From positions 1 to 8,008 of the forward strand of contig JAEZZV010000259.1 in assembly GCA_023418375.1 (NCBI GenBank): a stretch of DNA of 8,008 nt. Direction: 5' to 3'. A program made the translations under genes and the position numbers. The stretch comes from Actinomycetes bacterium. Its GTDB lineage: Bacteria; Actinomycetota; Actinomycetes; Actinomycetales; Cellulomonadaceae. Every line of letters starts with the position of its first letter. Position 1 is the stretch's first letter. The notes under the pieces are model-generated. The model did no database searches. It was not told where the DNA came from and saw only the letters and a list, made by a program, of their open reading frames with translations. Shown here piece after piece: positions 5,424 through 8,008 of this stretch.

Positions 5424-6213
5424 CCAGCCCAGTGGCCTCGGCCACATCCCCCTCCTCGAGCACGACGACGCCCCGCGGGCCTTCATCGAGCCGACCGAGC
5501 AGATCCCGCGCCTCGACGTGCCGAGAGCCTGCGTCATCACCTTCTTCGGGGACGTCGTCGACGGTCTGGTCAGGCGTCGCGGCGCCCGGGTGCTGCGCGA
5601 GAACCGATGGGAGGACGGGCCCCATCCCCTCCTCGAGATCGAGCACCTGGGGCAACGGGTCGCGGTCCTGCACTCCGGGGTCGGCTCGCCCCTGGCGGCG
5701 GGCCTGCTGGAGGAGACCATCGCGCTCGGGTGCACCGACTTCGTCGTCTGCGGCGGGGCCGGAGCCCTGCACCGGGAGCTGACGCTCGGACATCTGGTGG
5801 TCGTGTCGGCGGCGGTGCGCGACGAGGGGACGTCCTACCACTACCGTCCGGCGTCCCGGGAGATCGAGCTCGACCCGCGGGCTCGCCAGGTGCTGCAGGA
5901 CGTCCTGGACGACCGTGGCGCGCCGTACGTCGTCGGGAAGACCTGGACGACCGACGCGCCCTACCGGGAGACGCCGCGGAAGGTTGCGATGCGCAGGGAC
6001 GAGGGCTGTCTGACCGTCGAGATGGAGGCGTCAGCGCTCGCCGCTGTCGCGGCCTTCCGCGGGGTGCGGCTCGCCCAGGTCGTGTACTGCGGCGACGACC
6101 TGGCAGGCGAGTCGTGGGACCACCGGTCGTGGCAGACGGTCTCGGACGTGCGGGAGGACCTCGTCGACCTCGCGGCGACCGCGGCACTGGCCCTCGGTGA
6201 GGTCGCCGACTGA
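5374..6213 (+). CDS. Nucleoside phosphorylase-family protein (PNP/UDP type)
   Basis: A member of the NP-I fold, whose enzymes cleave nucleosides to base and (deoxy)ribose 1-phosphate, 279 aa from the first GTG. Recognisable parts are GVGSPLAAG (102-110, phosphate/ribose loop), DFVVCGGAGAL (122-132), AVRDEGTSYHY (147-157), TWTTDAPYRET (190-200), VEMEASAL (215-222, the conserved Glu-Met-Glu that contacts ribose) and YCGDDLAG (238-245). The catalytic elements look intact. The first ~14 residues are a repeated VPE(R/G)SET made by a tandem DNA repeat. The true start may be the GTG at 5416 (265 aa), which has the best upstream GAGGGG. It lies 3 nt after the MarR stop, so it is co-transcribed and probably coupled. 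Base specificity (uridine or purine) cannot be decided. Confidence 0.8.
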   Translation: MPERSETVPEGSETVPDQPSGLGHIPLLEHDDAPRAFIEPTEQIPRLDVPRACVITFFGDVVDGLVRRRGARVLRENRWEDGPHPLLEIEHLGQRVAVLHSGVGSPLAAGLLEETIALGCTDFVVCGGAGALHRELTLGHLVVVSAAVRDEGTSYHYRPASREIELDPRARQVLQDVLDDRGAPYVVGKTWTTDAPYRETPRKVAMRRDEGCLTVEMEASALAAVAAFRGVRLAQVVYCGDDLAGESWDHRSWQTVSDVREDLVDLAATAALALGEVAD

Positions 6214-6264
6214 CGCTCGCCGATGAGTCCTCCCGCGCTGAGGGGTCGGGGTTCGCGGAACGGA
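6214..6264. other. Junction between phosphorylase gene and NmrA fragment
   Basis: A short stretch in which the convergent phosphorylase gene and the decayed NmrA frame meet. No terminator-like hairpin is seen between them. Confidence 0.35.
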
Positions 6265-6393
6265 CCGCCGACGACGTCGTCGCGCCGGCGAACCTCCGGC
6301 TCTACCGGCATCGACCCCCGGCCGGGCCGCGAGCAGTCGCGCCAGGGGAGCGCCGGTCTTGCCGCGCACGCCGGTCACCAGCACACGAGTCAC
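6265..6393 (-). pseudogene. Truncated NmrA-like NAD(P)-binding protein fragment
   Basis: From a GTG at 6393-6391 the minus strand reads TRVLVTGVRGKTGAPLA, then LLAARPGVD and a recognisable RAGGSPARR. This is the Rossmann opening (GxxGxxG-like GVRGKTG) of NmrA/NAD(P)H-binding reductases, normally 250-300 aa. Beyond that the frame turns into Arg/Pro-rich sequence unlike the family and runs antisense into the phosphorylase gene, so over 80% of the protein is missing. The start lies 10 nt after the stop of the upstream MarR gene, with GGAG 6 nt before the GTG, so it was probably the second gene of that operon. The 3' limit is approximate. Confidence 0.55.
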
Positions 6394-6403
6394 GGGAGCT
6401 CCG

Positions 6404-6916
6404 TCACCCCTGGCCCGAACGACGCGCCGACGACGGCGGACGCCACCCCTCCTCGTCCCGGATCGCGCGCATGATGCGCCGGCTGATCTCGCGCAGCTGA
6501 CGGGTCTGGGCCTGGGTCAGCGGGTCGAGGACCAGCCGGTGCACGGTGCCTTCGTGGCCCGGGGTGGCCTCGTCGACCTTCTGCTGTCCCAGGTCGGTGA
6601 GGACGGCCAGCGTGTACCGCCCGTCGGTGGGGTCGGGAAAGCGCTGCACCCAGCCCTTCGTCTCGAGTCGCGTCGCCGCGCGGGACAGGCGGGGCAGCGA
6701 GCTGTTGGCGTAGCCGGCCAGGACGCTCATGCGGAGTGTGCGGTCGGGGGCGCTGGCGAGCGCGTACAGGACTCCGAACTCGAAGTGGGTCAGCTCGGCG
6801 TCCCGCCCGAGCTGGGCGTCGAGCGCCGCGGGCAGCCACTCGAGGACGGTCGCGAGCGCGGCCCAGGTCTCGAGGTCCTCGCCGCTCAGACGTGCGGGTG
6901 CGCTGGGGTCCGGCAT
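6404..6916 (-). CDS. MarR-family transcriptional regulator (leaderless)
   Basis: This 170-aa winged-helix regulator is only distantly similar to the other MarR protein in this window. The N-terminal dimer helix (about 13-36) is followed by LTHFEFGVLYALASAP (42-57), a common MarR segment. The HTH is RTLRMSVLAGYANSSLPRLSRAA (59-81) and the wing is FPDPTDGRYTLAVLT (93-107), with the conserved D-x-x-D/G-R. A C-terminal helix pair follows (120-155). The ATG at 6916 has no ribosome site, but a TACTGT -10 element lies 6 nt upstream, fitting a leaderless mRNA. It is divergent from an SDR gene whose promoter carries two matching dyads, so it most likely represses that gene and perhaps itself. Its own downstream partner is a broken NmrA-like gene. 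Confidence 0.88.
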   Translation of the reverse strand: MPDPSAPARLSGEDLETWAALATVLEWLPAALDAQLGRDAELTHFEFGVLYALASAPDRTLRMSVLAGYANSSLPRLSRAATRLETKGWVQRFPDPTDGRYTLAVLTDLGQQKVDEATPGHEGTVHRLVLDPLTQAQTRQLREISRRIMRAIRDEEGWRPPSSARRSGQG

Positions 6917-6922
6917 GGCAGC

Positions 6923-6928
6923 ACAGTA
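6923..6928 (-). promoter_or_regulatory. -10 element of a leaderless MarR transcript
   Basis: TACTGT (complement of 6923-6928) fits TANNNT and lies 6 nt before the ATG, so transcription would begin at or next to the A of ATG. No clear -35 is visible. Confidence 0.5.
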
Positions 6929-6960
6929 CGGGAACCCGAGGCCGCACGGGGCCGCGCATA

Positions 6961-6976
6961 ACTTGACTGAGCAAAT
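6961..6976. promoter_or_regulatory. MarR operator O1 (ACTTGACTGAGCAAAT)
   Basis: An imperfect dyad (ACTTG.../...CAAaT around CTGA) differing from O2 at two positions. It overlaps the TTGACT -35 of the SDR promoter. Confidence 0.65.
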
Positions 6977-6991
6977 GACCAGACCTAGGTT
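6963..6991 (+). promoter_or_regulatory. Promoter of the SDR oxidoreductase gene
   Basis: TTGACT (6963-6968) and TAGGTT (6986-6991) are separated by exactly 17 nt, close to the housekeeping sigma consensus and the best promoter in the window. The transcript would start near 6998-7000, inside operator O2, giving a leader of about 55 nt. Confidence 0.65.
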
Positions 6992-6993
6992 TC

Positions 6994-7009
6994 ACTTGCC
7001 TGAGCAAGT
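6994..7009. promoter_or_regulatory. MarR operator O2 (ACTTGCCTGAGCAAGT)
   Basis: A perfect 6-bp dyad ACTTGC-CTGA-GCAAGT over the predicted transcription start. It is 33 bp from O1 centre to centre. Confidence 0.7.
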
Positions 7010-7034
7010 CATCGCGCCACGCGCGATGCCATCG

Positions 7035-7042
7035 GAGCAAGT
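7035..7042 (+). promoter_or_regulatory. Third half-site (GAGCAAGT)
   Basis: The right half of the operator recurs 33 bp after that of O2. The left half is degenerate. It sits just upstream of the SDR ribosome site. Confidence 0.4.
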
Positions 7043-7053
7043 GACGGGGAGAC

Positions 7054-7845
7054 ATGGATCTGCAGCTGACGGGCAAGACCGCCTTCGTGAGCGGGTCGAC
7101 GCAGGGCATCGGCTTCGCGATCGCCGAGGCCCTCCTGGTCGAGGGAGCCTCGGTGGTCGTCAACGGCCGCGACGAGGGCCGGCTCGAGGGCGCCGTGGCA
7201 CGGCTGCGGGCCGCGGTGCCCGGGGCCGCGGTGTCGGGGGTCGCCGCCGACGTCGCGGACCCCGAGCAGGTGCGGTTGCTACTGGACTCCGTGGGGGAGG
7301 TCGACATCCTGGTGAACAACGTCGGCCTCTTCGAGGTCGCGCCCTTCGAGCAGGTCTCGGACGACGACTGGCAGCGCTACTTCGACGTCAACGTGATGAG
7401 CGGAGTCCGGCTGTCGCGTCATCTGCTGCCGCGCATGCTCGCCCAGGGCTGGGGCCGGATCATCTTCATCGGCAGCGAGTCCGGCGTGAACGTTCCTGCC
7501 GACATGGTCCACTACGGCCTGACCAAGGCCGCGATGCTCGCCCTCGCCAACGGGCTGGCCAAGCTCACGCGTGGCACCGAGGTGACGGTCAACACGATCC
7601 TCGGCGGGCCGACGTACTCCGACGGCGTGGCCAGCGCCGTCGAGCAGGTCGCGCGGGCGCAGGCGATGCCGACCGACGAGCTGAAGGCGGCCATCGTCGC
7701 CGGCAACCAGACGTCCCTCCTGGAGCGGTTCCTCGAACCCGCCGAGATCGCCCACCTCGCGGCCTACCTGGCCAGCCCGCTGTCGTCCGCGACGAACGGC
7801 GCCGCCCTGCGCGCCGACGGCGGGGTCCTGACCGCGATGGTGTGA
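7054..7845 (+). CDS. Classical SDR-family oxidoreductase (NADP-type)
   Basis: A 263-aa short-chain dehydrogenase/reductase with every classical motif. The cofactor loop is SGSTQGIG (13-20), R39 after the second strand (NGRD) suggests NADP(H), D66 is in the AADVAD turn, and the structural motif is NNVG (88-91, Val replacing the usual Ala). The catalytic set is N113, S141, Y154 and K158 (YGLTK). GGPTYSDGV (184-192) follows the family's PG region, and LRADGG (252-257) is the usual C-terminal strand. The product is probably an alcohol or ketone; 3-oxoacyl-ACP reductase-like enzymes are the nearest look-alikes, but substrate cannot be read. GGGGAG (7046-7051) precedes the ATG by an unusually short 2 nt. 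The gene is transcribed from a promoter covered by MarR-type dyads and divergent from the MarR gene. Confidence 0.9.
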   Translation: MDLQLTGKTAFVSGSTQGIGFAIAEALLVEGASVVVNGRDEGRLEGAVARLRAAVPGAAVSGVAADVADPEQVRLLLDSVGEVDILVNNVGLFEVAPFEQVSDDDWQRYFDVNVMSGVRLSRHLLPRMLAQGWGRIIFIGSESGVNVPADMVHYGLTKAAMLALANGLAKLTRGTEVTVNTILGGPTYSDGVASAVEQVARAQAMPTDELKAAIVAGNQTSLLERFLEPAEIAHLAAYLASPLSSATNGAALRADGGVLTAMV

Positions 7846-7850
7846 CGCCC

Positions 7851-7862
7851 GGTGCGCGCACC
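7851..7862. repeat. Perfect 12-bp palindrome GGTGCGCGCACC
   Basis: It lies 6 nt after the SDR stop and 8 nt before a -10 element for the next gene, so it falls in that gene's -35 region. It may be an operator, or part of a hairpin ending the SDR transcript. Confidence 0.45.
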
Positions 7863-7870
7863 TGCGCGGC

Positions 7871-7876
7871 TAGGGT
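7871..7876 (+). promoter_or_regulatory. -10 element for a leaderless downstream gene
   Basis: TAGGGT fits TANNNT and ends 7 nt before the ATG at 7884, with no ribosome site between them. Confidence 0.5.
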
Positions 7877-7883
7877 CGGCCCT

Positions 7884-8008
7884 ATGCGCCGGCACCGCGC
7901 GCCCGACGCCGTCGTCGGGGTCGAGATGGTGGAGGTCACCGACGTCGACGGCGCGCCCGCCGCGCCCTCAGCCGCGCCCGCGCCCGACGACGCAGCGCGG
8001 CACCCGGC
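7884..8008 (+). CDS. Hypothetical protein, N-terminal fragment (runs off right edge)
   Basis: Forty-one codons are visible, beginning MRRHRAPDAVVGVEMVEVTD and then passing into an Ala/Pro/Asp-rich, probably disordered stretch (residues 23-40). I do not recognise the family; no signal peptide or membrane segment is seen. The start is supported by a TAGGGT -10 element 7 nt upstream, as in leaderless actinobacterial genes, and by the end of the SDR gene just before it. Some other proteins with such acidic/proline N-termini are regulators or transporters with a flexible leader, but nothing here decides that. Confidence 0.5.
   Translation, partial: MRRHRAPDAVVGVEMVEVTDVDGAPAAPSAAPAPDDAARHP

Noticed and set aside
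5035..5841. A 268-codon minus-strand frame opposite the MarR and phosphorylase genes
   Set aside because: It contains repetitive GLVGHCLGPLGHC produced by the tandem repeat read in antisense. No family resemblance.
5238..6200. A 320-codon plus-strand frame overlapping the MarR and phosphorylase genes
   Set aside because: Composition is R/G/A/P-dominated. It overlaps two genes with intact family motifs in another frame.
6390..7319. A 309-codon minus-strand frame covering the MarR gene and part of the SDR gene
   Set aside because: Off-frame shadow of the real 170-aa MarR; it would cross the well-formed divergent promoter and operators.
1..8008. tRNA, rRNA, CRISPR array or riboswitch
   Set aside because: I looked for cloverleaf T-arms, evenly spaced repeats with unique spacers and conserved aptamer cores and saw none. 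The 21-bp tandem repeats and 33-bp operator period are too short or too few for CRISPR.

Overview
The window is very GC-rich. Coding uses G/C in third positions, GTG and TTG starts occur, and at least two genes look leaderless (a TANNNT -10 element 6-7 nt before the start codon). With the protein families present this points to an actinomycete (Actinomycetota); I cannot place it to genus. It reads as accessory sequence on the left (about 1-3800) and metabolic/regulatory cassettes on the right (about 3800-8008).

Left part: the first 20 codons of an IS3-type transposase OrfA run off the left edge on the minus strand, and the element's end probably lies near position 122. Next is a single-pass membrane-anchored, matrixin-like zinc protease (281-1288, HELGHMIGLAH). 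Then comes a tightly coupled two-gene unit: an OLD/RecF-like AAA ATPase (1531-2784) whose TGA stop overlaps the TTG start of a small TOPRIM-like protein (2781-3368). This split ATPase + TOPRIM pair has the composition of known anti-phage nuclease systems (OLD/Gabija, PARIS, RloAB-like) and is the best candidate here for a little-described defence system. It is followed by about 450 bp without a supportable gene (3369-3820). That gap holds short repeats, a perfect hairpin, an isolated DnaA-box-like 9-mer, fragments of coding-like antisense frame, and a terminator-like hairpin belonging to the next gene.

Right part, cassette 1 (3709-6213): an extended-SDR NAD(P)-dependent epimerase/dehydratase (minus) is divergent from a MarR regulator (plus). 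They share a 110-bp promoter region in which a perfect palindrome (TCAATACATTGA) overlaps both predicted -35 boxes. The MarR gene is followed 3 nt later by a nucleoside phosphorylase-family gene, whose 5' end is a tandem 21-bp repeat that duplicates an RBS plus GTG start.

Cassette 2 (6265-7845): a leaderless MarR regulator (minus) with a decayed NmrA-like reductase fragment behind it is divergent from a classical SDR oxidoreductase (plus). The SDR promoter (TTGACT-17-TAGGTT) is overlaid by two 16-bp dyads (ACTTGMCTGAGCAARt) and a third half-site, all spaced exactly 33 bp. This is a strong picture of autoregulated MarR control. A final leaderless gene of unknown function starts at 7884 and runs off the right edge.
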